Shown here: piece by piece, positions 1-12,763 of the stretch | Numbering within the stretch: position 1 is the stretch's first letter | Layout of the letters: each line of letters begins with the position of its first letter | Source of the DNA: Sipunculus nudus | Taxonomy: Eukaryota > Annelida > Sipuncula > Golfingiida > Sipunculidae | Length of the DNA stretch: 64,000 bases | Direction: 5' to 3' | Assembly: GCA_026874595.1 (NCBI GenBank) | Contig: CM049321.1 | Span: 7,004,979-7,068,978, forward strand | Translations under genes and position numbers: made by a program | The notes under the pieces: generated by a model | Seen by the model: the letters and a program-made list of their open reading frames with translations, nothing else | The model's database searches: none | What the model was told of the DNA's origin: nothing

Positions 1-1993
1 GAGCCCTGAAGTACCCCCAACAAAAGTAAAAAATTTCATACAAAAACTTCAATATCTCATTAACTACTTGAATGATGGTCATGATTTGTGGCATAACTAT
101 TGATCATGAGATGTGTCATCTGTTCGTGCAGACTGGTGGCACCACCTGTATCGTTCGATTTTTTACGATTTTTTCCTCTATTTTTGAGACCTTTAAGGAT
201 GCTCTCATCTGTTAGCATGGCACAAATCGTAACGACTTGACCTAAAATCTTCATTCTCAACACACTAGAAGGCCTATGAAAAGTCTCCATGGAAACCAGA
301 AATTAGGTCTCTGTTACCCATATCCTTTGAGCTATGGGGCCCCAAAGTACCCCCCCAGAGTAGTAAAAAATTTCATACATAAACTTCAATATCTCAATAA
401 CTACATCACTGATGTTCATGATTTTTGGCATACATATTGATTATGAGATGTTCCATCAGTTCCTGCAGACTGGTGGCGCCACCTATATTGTTTGATTTTT
501 TTTACGATTTCTTCCTCTAATTTTGAGACCTTTAAGGATGCTGTCATCTGTTAGCATGGCACAAATCGTAACGACTGGACCTAGAATCTTCATTCTCAAT
601 ACACTGAGAGACCTATGAAAAGTCTCCATGGAAACCAGGAATTAGGTCTCTGTTACCCATTTCCTTTGAGCTATGGGGCCCCAAAGTACCCCTCAGAGTA
701 GTCAAAAATTTCATACAAAAACTTCAATATCTCAATAACTACATCACTGATGGTCATGATTTGTGGCATAACTATTGATCAAGAGGTGTTCCATCAGTTC
801 CTGCAGACTGGTGGCACAACCTATATTTGTTCGGGGTTTTTTTTACGAATGTTTTATCTATTTTTGAGACCTTTAAAGATATGAACATCTGTTAACAGGG
901 CACAAATCATAAAAACTGGACCTAGAATCTTCATTCTTGACACACAGGGAGACCAATGAAAATTCTCCATGGAAACCTGAAATTAGGTCTCTGTTACCCA
1001 TATTCTTTAGGCTGTATGGCTCCAAAATACCCCCCAGAATAATGGAAAATTTGATACAAAAAGTGCAGTATCTCTATAACTACAACACTGATGGTCATGA
1101 TTTTTGCATACATATTGATCATGAGCTGTTCCATCAGTTTCTGCAGAGAGGGTGCGCCACCTCTATTTTTTTCAAATTTTTACGAATTTGTTTTTCTCTT
1201 TTTTCGAGACCTTTGAAGATGTGGTTATCTATCAAGAGGGTACAAATTGCAACAACTGGACGTAGAAACTTCATTCTTGTCATGCAAGGAGGCCCATGAA
1301 GAGTGCCTGTGGAAACTTGAAATTAGGTCTCTGTTACCCATATCCTTCAAGCTATAGGACTCTGAAGTATCCCTCAGAATAATGGACAATTTGATACAAA
1401 AGCTGAAGTATCTGAACAACTAATATGGAGATCATCATGATTCTTTGCATGGATATTGACCATTAAGTGTTTTTAGCTCAGCTGACTGTAAGTCATCTGA
1501 AGTATCCTTCAGAATAATGGACAATTTGATACAAAAGCTCAAGTATCTAAACAACTATTGCAGTGATCACCATGATTCTTTGCATGGATATTGATCATGG
1601 AATGTGTCATCAGTTTCTGCAGTATGGTGGCGCCACCTGTATTTTTTTTATTTTTACGAATTTTTTTCTCTATTTTTGAGACCTCATAAGATGCGGTCAT
1701 CTGTTAACATGGCACAAAACGTAACAACTGGACCTAGAATCTTCTCTCTTGACATGCTGAGAGGCCCATGAAAAGTTTCCTTAAAAACTTGAAATAAGGT
1801 CTCTGTTACCCATAACCTCTGAGCTATGGGGCTCCGAAGTACCCCCCAGAATAATGGAAAATTTGATACAAAAGCTCAAGTATCTGAACAATTATTTTAT
1901 TGATCACCATGATTCCTTGCATGGATATTGATCATGAAATGTTTCATCAGTTTCTGCATTCTGGTGGCGCCACCTGTATTTTTTCAATTTTTA
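1..1993. repeat. Tandem array of ~338-bp units (array 1)
   Basis: Seven units can be followed by a recurrent palindrome-like GGTGGCGCCACC motif, starting near 135, 472, 810, 1150, 1627, 1964 and 2331. The basic period is 337-340 bp. Each unit also carries a CCATGGAAACC stretch, GTTACCCATATCCTT and TGGTCATGATTTTTGGCAT. The first unit resembles unit 1 of the arrays at 37.2 and 44.4 kb, so the element probably begins shortly upstream of the window. A head of the same element family (GCTCAGCTGAC) interrupts the array at 1475, which explains the long 1150-1627 interval. Reading frames here are repeat read-through, not genes. Confidence 0.9.
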
Positions 1994-3183
1994 GCTCAGC
2001 TGACTGAAAGTCATCTGAGCTGTAGGGATCACCTTTTGTCCGTCGTCCGTCCGGCCATCCAGGCGTCTGTCTGTTAACAGGGCACAAATCGTAACCGCTA
2101 GAATGGGAATCTTCTTACTTGAAATCCTGGGAGGTCTATGGAAATTCTCTTTGTAAACCTAAAATTTGGTCACTGTGACCTATATTCTTTGAGCCATGGG
2201 GTTCTGAAGTACCCCCCAGAATAATGCAAAATTTAATACAAAAGCTCAAGTATCTGAACAACTAATGCATTAATCACCATGTTTTTTGCATGGATATTGA
2301 TCATGGAGTGTTTCATCAATTTCTGGAGATTGGTGGCGCCACCTATATTTTTTTATTTTTTACGATTTTTTTTCTCTACTTTTGTGATCTTTAAACATTT
2401 GGTCATCTGTAAACAGGGCACAAATCATAATGACTGGACCTAGAATCTTCTGTCCTCACCTCCAGGGAAGCCCATAAAAGGTCTACATGGAAACCCGAAA
2501 TAAGGTCCCTGTTACCCATATCCTGTGAGCTATGGGGCTCTGAAGTTCCCCCAGAATAAAGATTTGGTCATATATTAACAGGGCACAAATCATAATGACT
2601 GGACCTAGAATCTTCTGTCCTCACCTCCAGGGAAGCCCATAAAAGGTCTACATGGAAACCCGATATAAGGTCCCTGTTACCGATATCCTTCATGCTCTGG
2701 GGCTCCGAAGTACTCCCCAGAATAAAGATTTGGTCATCTGTTAACAGAGCACAAATTATAATGACTTGACCTAGAATCTCCTTTCTTGATATGCTGGGAG
2801 GCCCCTGAAAAGTCTCATTGTGCACCTGAAATTACATCTCTGTTACCCATATCCTTCATCCTATGCGGCTTTGAAATACCCCCCAGAATAAACATTTGGA
2901 TTTGTTAACAGGGCACAAATCATAATAACTGGACCTAGAATTTTATTTTTTGACATGCTGGGAGACCCCTGAAAAGTCATCTTGTAAACCTTGAAAATAG
3001 GTGTCTGTTACCCATATCCTTCATGCTACAGAGCTCCATAGTACCCCAATGAATATTGGATGATTTTATACAAAAGGTCAAGTTTGGAAAAAGTATTTCA
3101 TTCAAATTTGACATTCAGATGATAAAATTACTTTTGTCAATGTCTTCCTGGTCAGCTGAGCGTCATGACCCCTGGGTCACTTG
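1994..3183 (+). mobile_element. Non-autonomous tandem-repeat element, 3' terminus present
   Basis: It starts with GCTCAGCTGAC and its imperfect inverted partner (GTCATCTGAGC), followed by a TCCGTCGTCCGTCC microsatellite at about 2038-2056 and then diverged units. It ends at about 3152-3183 with TCAGCTGAGC, a GACCCCTGGGTC palindrome and CACTTG. The same head and tail recur at 37124/40634, 44320/51697 and 46325/51476. The head at 1994 and the tail at 3183 may belong to one element, or the tail may belong to an outer element that starts before the window. Confidence 0.7.
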
Positions 3184-4594
3184 TTTTAATTTCAGTCGGC
3201 TTGAAAGATGTGATCCAACCATCCTCACGTGTTACTCTTCGATTTATCATGAGGCAGTAACAGCCTGCATAAAATTATAGCCCAAAGGCTTTTTATAAGC
3301 ATTTCATCGAAAACAATGTTCAAATATTCTAAACCAATGATCCTGACGGATGGATAATAGGCACTGACCTGTATCCACTGACGTGTTTATGTTTTCCTTA
3401 AAATGATTTGTCTTTTATGAATTGCACTGAAATGATATGGAAATGGGATATCATGATTTTATTAAATCTTGGGCTACAGAAACTCCATGCATTGGTTCTG
3501 TTAATGCCTTTAACTTTATATGACAGTAGTACGTCAGTTTGTAAAAGTGTTATCGTGTTACAGTTAGGAACGTATTTACGTTCCCATTGCATGGTAAGTG
3601 TCTCATTATACTTTGCAGTGTAGTTGTATAGCAGTTTGAAATTGTTCCTGCGTGTTTTATGGCAACCATTATATAGTTTACAATATAGGTATATTTCAGT
3701 TGTTTTTAATATTGTCACAAGTTAACCTGACGGCAAGATGTCAGTTATCAAATAATTTCTTAATATAAATATTACCTTATGCTGTCATACTTTACATTGT
3801 ATAATACTCGATGTCAATCAGTTCCAATCAGTGCAATCAGTTCTAAAGGAACTCTGTATAATATTGTGTCCCTCAGTTGTAAGCAGATTACCAACTGACG
3901 TTGATTTGTCTATCATGAACAAGAGTTATATATCATGAACAATCTATAATTTGCTTTAGTAATTAAACTGTCCATCTAATTTGTTAAGCACGGTACCGCT
4001 GATTAACTAACAACTGGCTGCCAGGATGGGGTTGGAGTATGGCCATGGGCAGTCATGCACATCGGTTTCCATTTAACCAAATTACTTTCAGTTATACTTT
4101 GTTTCATTGGTGATATTACTTCGTAAACTTTTATTGGTTCTTCTCCTCTTGTTCACTTTTACTTAATGTGATAGCTGGTAGCCGAGAGATTAACTTCAGA
4201 CTCGGCCATGTACCCTGATGGGCAGGCAGTAATAAAATTATACATGTGTGAGGAATAAAGCGAGTCCTTGTTACCAAAAGGAGTTATCAACTCTATCCAG
4301 GAGCTAAACCCATCCTTCGCGCTAGCTTATTTGTCTCGGCTTGTGATCCCATATTTGCCATAAAGGAGTCTTCAATCAAACAAGCAACAACCAAGGCAGA
4401 AAACTGATTTCAAATCAAATCCTATGGAGACCGCCCCTTTAAAATCGCTGCAAGAATGCAATGGAATAAATGTGTTTCTTTGTTTCCATTTTTTTTCCAA
4501 TTACACTAGAAAAATTTATTTTCATTAAATATGATACTCCAGTTCTAGGGTAAAATTTCTTTCCGGTTTCCCGCCTATGAGTTTATATATAGAA
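3184..4594. other. No recognised gene
   Basis: AT-rich sequence with short unconvincing open frames on both strands (for example 3398-3718), with no recognisable domain and no splice pattern. It probably holds the promoter and first exon(s) of the sulfotransferase gene, because the first exon seen of that gene lacks a good start codon. I could not identify that exon. Confidence 0.5.
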
Positions 4595-4655
4595 TCCATA
4601 GATAGATAGATAGATCGATCGATCGATAGACAGATAGATACATCGATCGATAAAT
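4595..4655. repeat. GATA/GATC microsatellite
   Basis: Runs of ATAGATAGATAG followed by GATCGATCGATCGATAG lie immediately 5' of the sulfotransferase exon. It is imperfect and about 60 bp long. Confidence 0.85.
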
Positions 4656-4695
4656 AAACAGAACATCCGTAAAAAGTTCGTTTGAATATATTATA

Positions 4696-6547
4696 GGAAC
4701 ATTTGTAAGAGCCAGGAACAGGCACATCAGGTTGAAGTCATGTTTCAGTCTGCTGATCGTCATGGTTACTTGTTATGGTTTTTTGTGGTGTATCAGGAAG
4801 ACCTTCAGGAAGACTCCCAGAAGCAGTACCATTGACGATGTTACAAATATCACGAAACAGGTAAATAAGCACAATGGTTACTTGGAAGAGAAATCTACAC
4901 AAGTAATTCTTCCTCTGTTTTCTTCAAGGAAAACCAAGCATGGTTGTACTTTTTATTCTGTATTATCTGAAAATCATATATATCTTAAGCCAGCCCTTTT
5001 AGCCAAACAGCATTAAAATAAGCGCGTTGAGAAACATTACTAGATACGTAAAACATAAAATGATAAGTAGGATGCAGGTAAATATAATATTTATTTATAT
5101 ATATGTATATTAATTATGTCTATATATGTGTGCTTGTATAATTATGAAAACACACTATGGTGTTTCTTTATGAATATATATTATTTCCCTAGAATATATT
5201 TAAAACAACCAGACCGTTTAAGTTCAGCACAACATTGATTTGTATTTATTGTACATATTTTTATCATGATAACTGAAAAACATGTGCCGACTTTGAGGAA
5301 TTATCTTCACAATCCATAAACAGAAAATAATAACTTACCTGTATTTTAGGAAACTTCAAATAACAAGCAGAGTCAACAAATCAACAGGAGCTACATTTTT
5401 TCCACTTCCCCACCTGCTGCAAATATCTCAAATCAGGTAACAGCTTGACGTAAAATTACGAAAGTCTAGTACCTTTTAGCGAATTACATCCGCAGTCCCA
5501 CTCTTATATAACCAAAGTACCTGTTTGTAGGAAAGCTGTACCAACAATGTTGGTACCCATAGGGAGCGAATTATCAGACAACAGAGAGTGTGCCACATAC
5601 GAAACACCTTCTACACTATCAACCGCCCATGGCGTAACAATACATTTCTTATTGAGGATTCCAAAAAGTTTTTCCTTTGTTTCATACCGAAGGCGGGGTC
5701 GACCTTTTTTAGGTCAATATTTCGGAGTAAAACCCAAAAGGGATTGTGGGATTATTCAGATAAGGAGAGAGCTTCAATCATTAAGGATTATCTTAAAGTT
5801 ATAACTGTTCGCCACCCCTATGACAGGATTTGGTCAGCGTTCATTGACAAGTTTACAAGACCGGATACTCAGTACGCCAAACGAGCCAGAAATATAATTA
5901 CGAAGTATCGAAAACACGCAGACAGTATTTCTCTTCAATGTGGCCACAATGTTACCTTTGAAGAATTTCTTCGGTACTTTATTGATGGAGTTGAAACAGG
6001 GGAAATTACTGATCATCATTTTCTTCCCTACTATCACTTATGCCATATTTGTGACATCAAGTATGATGTTATAGTTAAATTGGAGTCCATCACATCGGAT
6101 ATGGCGTATCTCTCTTCTCGAGTCCCAGTTATACCTATGTCTAATTATACGTTAAAAAGTAAGTGGGTCTTACTAGCAGCATGTCAGTTTCGTGTGCGTG
6201 AGCATGGCAACAACGCATGCCTTACACCTGAAGTAACACTACAGAGAAACTGGCGGGCCTGGAAGAGTGTTGGTATTATTGACCCGGGGTCGCCCATGCC
6301 ATCATCCCTTCCCTCTGAACTGCTTAAAAATCTTCATTCATGGCATCACTGGAGGAAATTTTGTAAAAGTGTAATCGAAGAGGAACAAGCAAGTATTGGA
6401 GATCAAGAAACATACCTTAAAGTTATAAAATCTAGGAGGGATTCCTTCAAACGTGAGGCATTCCAGACTTTGAGTTTGGAGACAAAAGAAAAACTTCAAA
6501 GAATTTTGGGTTTAGATATGGAACTGTTCGGATATGAGAAATTTTGA
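4696..6547 (+). CDS. Carbohydrate sulfotransferase (HNK-1ST/CHST8-14 type), 5' end incomplete
   Basis: A Golgi type II enzyme expected to move sulfate from PAPS to a sugar. Exons: about 4696-4860 (acceptor TTATAG, donor CAG/gtaaat), 5350-5436 (TTTTAG acceptor, CAG/gtaaca donor) and 5531-6547 (TTTGTAG acceptor, TGA stop). All junctions are phase 0. Exon 1 encodes a basic N-terminus and a hydrophobic anchor (CFSLLIVMVTCYGFLWCI). The first in-frame ATG (4762) lies inside the anchor, so the true start is probably in an unseen upstream exon. Counting from 4762 gives about 400 residues. The 5'-phosphosulfate loop is PKAGSTFF (about residue 115) and the 3'-phosphate loop is VRHPYDRIWSAF (about 153-164). 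The C-terminus ends LDMELFGYEKF, like the family's Y..DFELFGY motif. The reading frame is intact. An AATAAA lies at 7086. Acceptor substrate cannot be assigned from sequence. Confidence 0.88.
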
Positions 6548-7202
6548 GGAGAAACTTTATCCATTACTAACAAATGTCAGCTGAACATGGATTTGATAAG
6601 CTGTGAGGAATGCGCGAAACCATAAGGATTAATTGCACAGAAAACTTTTCCATGAGCCAATTTATATAAAACATAAGAAACGGGCGACTCATACTAAGTA
6701 ACTATTCAACGTAACTATTCTTCCAGTGCATAAAAAGTAACTAATATCTAAGGACTGTGGAGGACCACCGTTACCTATTTGACAGATCTTTGTTGATCAC
6801 GACGCATTATACATATACGGGCATTGCTACTAGACATTTACCTGTGGAATATTTTCTCCGATATTTTATCGTAAGTTCTATATTCAAATTTAAACAGTTT
6901 CGAGCATTTATGGAGTAAATTTGCCAACAATTGAGATAATACTTGGCCATAACTGAAAACGTGTGATCATGGGTTAAACCGATTTGATGAAAGCTCCACA
7001 CATGCAGACTGCTGCACATTACTGTTCTGGTAGAAACTGACAGGGGAGACGAAATGTCGTGTGTTCAGGTCAGTTCACAGGGAGAAATAAAAAGACCAGA
7101 TTCCGGTATCTCATTACTACAGCGGTCGCAGGCTTAATGTCGAGAAGAAACGCATCTCGATATTATATTTTTAGATTTTTTCACTCAACCATCAAATAGA
7201 CC

Positions 7203-7203
<1 letters not shown>

Positions 7204-7249
<46 letters not shown>
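7204..7249. repeat. (TA)n microsatellite
   Basis: An uninterrupted alternating AT tract of about 46 bp. Confidence 0.95.
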
Positions 7250-7250
<1 letters not shown>

Positions 7251-9162
7251 CAATGATTACCATGGAATAATATTTGTGAAACTAAGGAAACATCAGTGGT
7301 TCCTGTACTTTGTGTGACCAATCGGAAGAGCCCTCGTATTTGAAATTAGAGTCATGTGTTATTGATTTAGCGCTTAGACTTTGAACCCTTCCTTATTTTT
7401 GAGAGAGTGAAAGTTCATTGGAGGCATTTTAATGGATCAATATGGACACATCGGGCCAGTGACCACAAAATACATTAAAACCCCAATTAGATCGTCCGTA
7501 ATGGAGAAAGGTAAACCCTTTAGGATAAAGAAGAAAATGCCATTAATTATAGACTAAAATTATAAACTATAAAATAATAGTTTTGAAATGAGCTTGTAGG
7601 TAGTGAAGGTTGCATTTTTCAATTCCGGGCTTTTATGAGGGAATATTGTCTTATTTTTCACTTACATGATTACATAAAAGGATAACTTGTGCTAGAATTC
7701 TCCGCAAAACCCCTTAGAAGAAAAGCATTGTCAAAAGCGCTGTCAAAATATATTATTTGAGAACTAACACACAGATAAACGTTTTGGAAAAAAGACGTAA
7801 GACAAATACAGGGTGTACAAATATGACTATAGCAAAAGGGATGTGTATAAAAATATTGTATATAAATTGAAGCTCATTAAAACAAACCATTAAATTTTGG
7901 AGGCAATTATAATAACCATAATATATTCTTGTTCTTATTGATCATGATTACAAAGGACAATTTTTGTCCTTATTCAGAAAGCACCAGGTTTTCTCATGTT
8001 ACTGAAGTATGACAGTGTTTATACATGAAATGTGTATACATGAACACATGACTGATAAGGGTATTCTGGCGGATGTTCGTCGAATCGGACTACAGAATTT
8101 AGTTTTTTAATGAAATTCTTGTCAGATTAAAGAAGTATTGGTAACACATTTTCATATTTCTTCTGAACAACCGTTTTTGTTTTCTTATACCACCCATAAA
8201 TTGGCCGTACCATTAAAATCCTTGTTATCATGGAAAGCTACATATGAATGTATTGAAATCAACAAACCTGAAAATCCATAAAAAGTACGTAAAACGTTGG
8301 TATATCACTGGTCTCAGTACTCAGGGTTCACCCAACTGAAGAGCCCTTTCACTGAGAGCGCGTGAATTAAATATTCTTTCTTGCTTCGTAGCAAATAACA
8401 TTCCGTTAGAGGTGTTCAATGGGTATTAAAGTGAACCGGTGAGCCAAACTGCACAAAACCCCATATAGGATACCCTGCCTGGTCATGGCCTGTGAGCTCG
8501 ATATGCAGAAACATCGTCAAGGGGCCTCAAGAAAAGGTGATACTTACTTTGAAGTACAAAAAAGAAGCACATGTGCCGACAAATATTAAAGTAATTGCCT
8601 CCGCCAGGAGAATATGCAAACATTTCCGTCCGTGTGTGTTTTTGTGTGTGTGTTTATTCACAGCACAAATCACATATTCATGAACATAATCTAAATGAAA
8701 ATTTCAATGCATTTTGGAAATGGACGATTAGGTTTTACTGTCAATCCGGCATCTCCAATTTACGAAAGGTCATCAAGAAATATGTACAAAGGTATTGTCA
8801 GTTATGTACGAATTTACTTGGAATATGTGAAAAAAAAGTGAATGCATACAAGGCTTTGGGGCCCCACACATGGAGGAGGCATGCATTCCTTGGAATGCTG
8901 ATTTATTGGTAATTATGCTGATAAATAAAAAACAATCGTGAAAAAAACAACCGTGTCCTAGAAAAGCGCACCCATGATACGCATGCTGAAATTAGAGGGT
9001 CAAATCAGAGCGGCAGCAGGTAAAACTCTTACAGTAGTGGGAAGAAAATCCTACTGTTTTATTAATTATGTAAATTAGAATCAGAGACTTGTGTAAAGTT
9101 TCTGCCTTTCTCCTTGACAATTTTTCAATCTTATACTTGGTGAAATATATAAAGTTTTGTAA

Positions 9163-9167
<5 letters not shown>

Positions 9168-9200
<33 letters not shown>
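9168..9200. repeat. (TA)n microsatellite
   Basis: An alternating AT tract of about 33 bp. Confidence 0.95.
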
Positions 9201-9204
<4 letters not shown>

Positions 9205-9554
9205 TTATTGGCAGACGGGGCAAATCAACATAATATACTGATTTTCTGAGAGCCAAGTTATAATCTGGATGGATTCCATATTTTTGATTGAAAACGAAAT
9301 ATGATCAAGCATCGCGACATATTTATGACAACCACAGTGAACAATCCTGAACGTGATATGTTTTACTATACATGAAGATGACGTCACAATATTATTTCCA
9401 TGTTATTGCATCTGTAACGTCACATGTAGGTCTCTCGTGGATAACAGGGATCATTATGTATGGCCATCGGAAACAACGCCAAGTTTTTGCATTATTCCTT
9501 AACGTCAACATCGACCACTTGTCCAAAAATAAATACATATTTAATAGTCAATGA

Positions 9555-10010
9555 TGTAGTCGAGAGCAGACTCTACTATTCCGAGCTACTCGAATCCATG
9601 TCCAAGTCTGAGTCCCTGAGGGTTCGAGACCAAGTCCGTCTCTTCCAGTCCGAGTATTTTTTAATACGAGTCCAAGTCCGAGTAATTTTTTTTTTTAATT
9701 TATTCAACATGTGTTTTACTTTAATATTGCATAACTCCCGATGCTGATATTTTGTTTGATATGCAAAAGCTTATTTTGCAATATTATGTGATTAGTTCAC
9801 ACATATCCTTTTATGTTTTTTTTTTGTCTAAATGTCGGGCTGTACCAGAGATATTTATTTCTGACTCGAGATGGACTCGGACTGATTACTCGCGTCCGGA
9901 CCCCCGCGTCAAAGTCAATGTCATAGTCCAGGGGCAGTATTGAACATACCTGTCTAGTACTGCCTTGAGTCGTGAAGCACGGTCCCGAGTCTTGAAACGG
10001 TTTTGATTTA
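9555..10010. repeat. Degenerate GAGTCC/GAGTCCAAGTC-rich tract
   Basis: Many imperfect copies of the hexamer GAGTCC and its variants (CAAGTC, CGAGTC) occur at 9560-9690 and again at 9860-10000, on either side of an AT-rich gap. Open frames across it read as low-complexity S/E/R peptides and are not supported as genes. Confidence 0.55.
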
Positions 10011-12763
10011 GACAACCCGCCTAAGGACCCTCTATTCCAGCCCCTGTTAAAATTATATTATTTTATTTCAATTCTCAAAGGTCGTCAAATTGTGGTAACA
10101 GTTACCTTGTAGTATAGCTGACGAAATCTTGACAGAAATATCGCAAAAGGTTATATGAATTGGTGTGTAGAACAGAAGATGATGGGAAACTAGGGTGGTA
10201 AAAGGGAAAAGTAAGCTGTAATAGTTTCCTGCCTGAAAGATTATATTCTCTTAAATTATAGTTGCCTGGTATTTACAATTAATACGTATGTAGATCTGTT
10301 AATAAATACCGAGTAGCTATACCGTGTAGAAAAGTCCATCATTATTTTCATGTGAGCTAAAGGTACTGTTTAGAATATGAACGCTATATTATCACCAAAA
10401 GCAATTTTAATTGAATAAAATCCCAAACATGAAAGATAATAGTAAACAGCCAACCTAGCTTAAAAGAACAGAAATATATATATATTCTGCGAAGTTGTTG
10501 GTGCAGGGAGGGGTCCTGTTAAACCGTCATTAACTGAAACAATAACAGAGCGAGCTAAATGAGCAGATGACCACCTGCATTTTAGATCTCTGTAAATATA
10601 ACATTCAAATTTTAAAAAAATGGTTCATACACTGTGCCCCACTGGTTAGTGTATTGAAATAATAAAGCAACAAAAATGTAACATAACATTATTCATAAAC
10701 TTATTCTTTACCTGAATACATACGTGTTTTTTTTTGTTATTATATTTAGTTACGCATGTTTAGTGGTATACTATATTTGATCTATATTCACAAATTTCAT
10801 TCAAGAAATATGGATATAGCATAATCTGGTGGTCTAAGAGATCAGTGAGTTTTTTTATCTCTACCAGGTAACAATACCAATAATTTTGTAAAACGTCAAT
10901 AAATTATCATATTTTGAATGTCTGTGTATAACAAGCCCGTATTAAAACCTTATTATGTCTGGTGAAAATGACCAATGAATGAAACATTCCATTGACTTAT
11001 AAAACAATAAAACTGGTCATATCCATTTATTTTTATTGTGCTTAAGTTTTGCACCCTTTTGTGCAACACTGCTCCGATAATCCAACATTATGATAGAGCT
11101 CGTTTCCTTTCCACTGGACTTGTATTCCTCAGCATGTCTTAATGTTCATAATGATAGACATACACTGGTTGACTGCTTTAGGAAAACTAACCGTTCATAA
11201 TACTTGTAAGAAAAACAAAGCAAAAGTCAGGTGATATTTTATTTTTCAAAGCAAACCTATTTACAGACAAGAAGTGTATAAAAAAATTTATTTCTGTTAA
11301 ATGTATACAGGTATGCATGTAATTTCCAACAGTACTTTTTCCTTTTCATCTGCTCGTCGAATTGTAATTTTCCTGAGGTAAGACAAACGCTGATGTTATT
11401 CTTTATAACCAGTTCACATTCACGCAAATAAAACACGACCATATAAGTCTCTTTCATATTCTATCACATAGCAAATATATTGATCCCACCCTTGGAAGGG
11501 ATGTTCTGTTATTACTTGTATCATGACTCGCAGGCTCCTATCAGTTTATTTTTAAAAGGAATTAATGTCATGCTGTCATAGCCAGTTTTTTTTTAAAGCA
11601 AAAGTGATTTTTTGTAATTTTTAGATTGCCAATTTCAATAAATATTTGTCAGCATATATAAAATAATGTCCAAAAAATATATATGGGAAACAATGTACAA
11701 AAACAGCACAATATATGTTAAAAAGACAAGGTTCAGCATTACATTAACACTGATAAAATTGCTCGCATGGATTAGAAATCTGCGAGGTTCAAATCTGTTG
11801 CGAATTTTTCGGTTCCAACGTTGGAATATACCTTCTTATGCTGGCTTAAAATTGTCAATGATTGAGTCGACTATTCTTGATCAGTCAGCCAATATTTCTC
11901 AAGAACTAACCATGAATAGATAGTTCAGTATATTAAAGATACCGTTTTGGACGTCATTAATAGAGTGAAATATTTATTAATATCATCTATGTCAAAGCCA
12001 AGGTGAGCCTTACATAATTTAATTGTTTGGTAGTTCTCAAGGAAAATATGAATAACAATATCATCGTAGATATTCTTGATTGCTTTGCTATAATGCATTA
12101 ATATGTGTCAGCATGCTGAAGTTGGTAACCGAAGTAAAACAATTGTTTATATAAATCTCTATATAGAATGAACATTATTGTTTTTTTACAATAAAATACA
12201 AAAATAATGTGTCGTAAATCCCTATACTATTTTTTTTTATTATTTTACACCATATTACACATTACATAAATAGGTCACAATATAACAAATCCACGAATAG
12301 CGGTCACAGATATGATGGATTATAACCGACTTGTTCTTTGCTTAATACACGTGGAACAAGTTGTATAGCAGGAGATCTCAAGCATAGGTCAGAATATATG
12401 TATTTCAGCTGATGCTTCTGTTTTTCCTAGGGTACGGGTTGGCTTTCATGGTTTCACCCAATATACTCATGTGTATGCGTCCAATGACCATCATTGAAAC
12501 CAATCAAGGAGCTAAAGTGTAACAATAAAATCAGGTTAAATATTTTCATGAAATAAAGTACACAGAAACATTTTCAGTTAATCCTATTTTTTTTACATTC
12601 ATAAGAGCTTCATTTAGACTCGGTCTCTGAGTTGTATTTGTGTCTATTGGTCAGATGTAGAACAATTAGGTTATCTCTATTGTCTAATTTGCCAGCAAGC
12701 TACTAACCTCTCTTTGCGAGGAGACAATATATGAATTTAATGCATATTTACAGATTCTCTACA
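10011..12763. other. Intergenic, no recognised gene
   Basis: AT-rich. Open frames such as 11257-11457 (-) and 11666-11923 (+) show no family signature. It includes the sequence downstream of the minus-strand lectin gene, which ends at 12764. Confidence 0.5.

Larger units (their letters stand above)
6548..9554. other. Intergenic, no recognised gene
   Basis: Contains the likely 3' UTR of the sulfotransferase (AATAAA at 7086), an AT microsatellite at 7204-7249 and another at 9168-9200. The remaining open frames are short, have no recognisable domain and are flanked by no convincing splice sites. Confidence 0.5.

Noticed and set aside
1-3060. CRISPR array
   Set aside because: The repeats are long (~338 bp) diverged tandem units in a eukaryotic, intron-bearing context.
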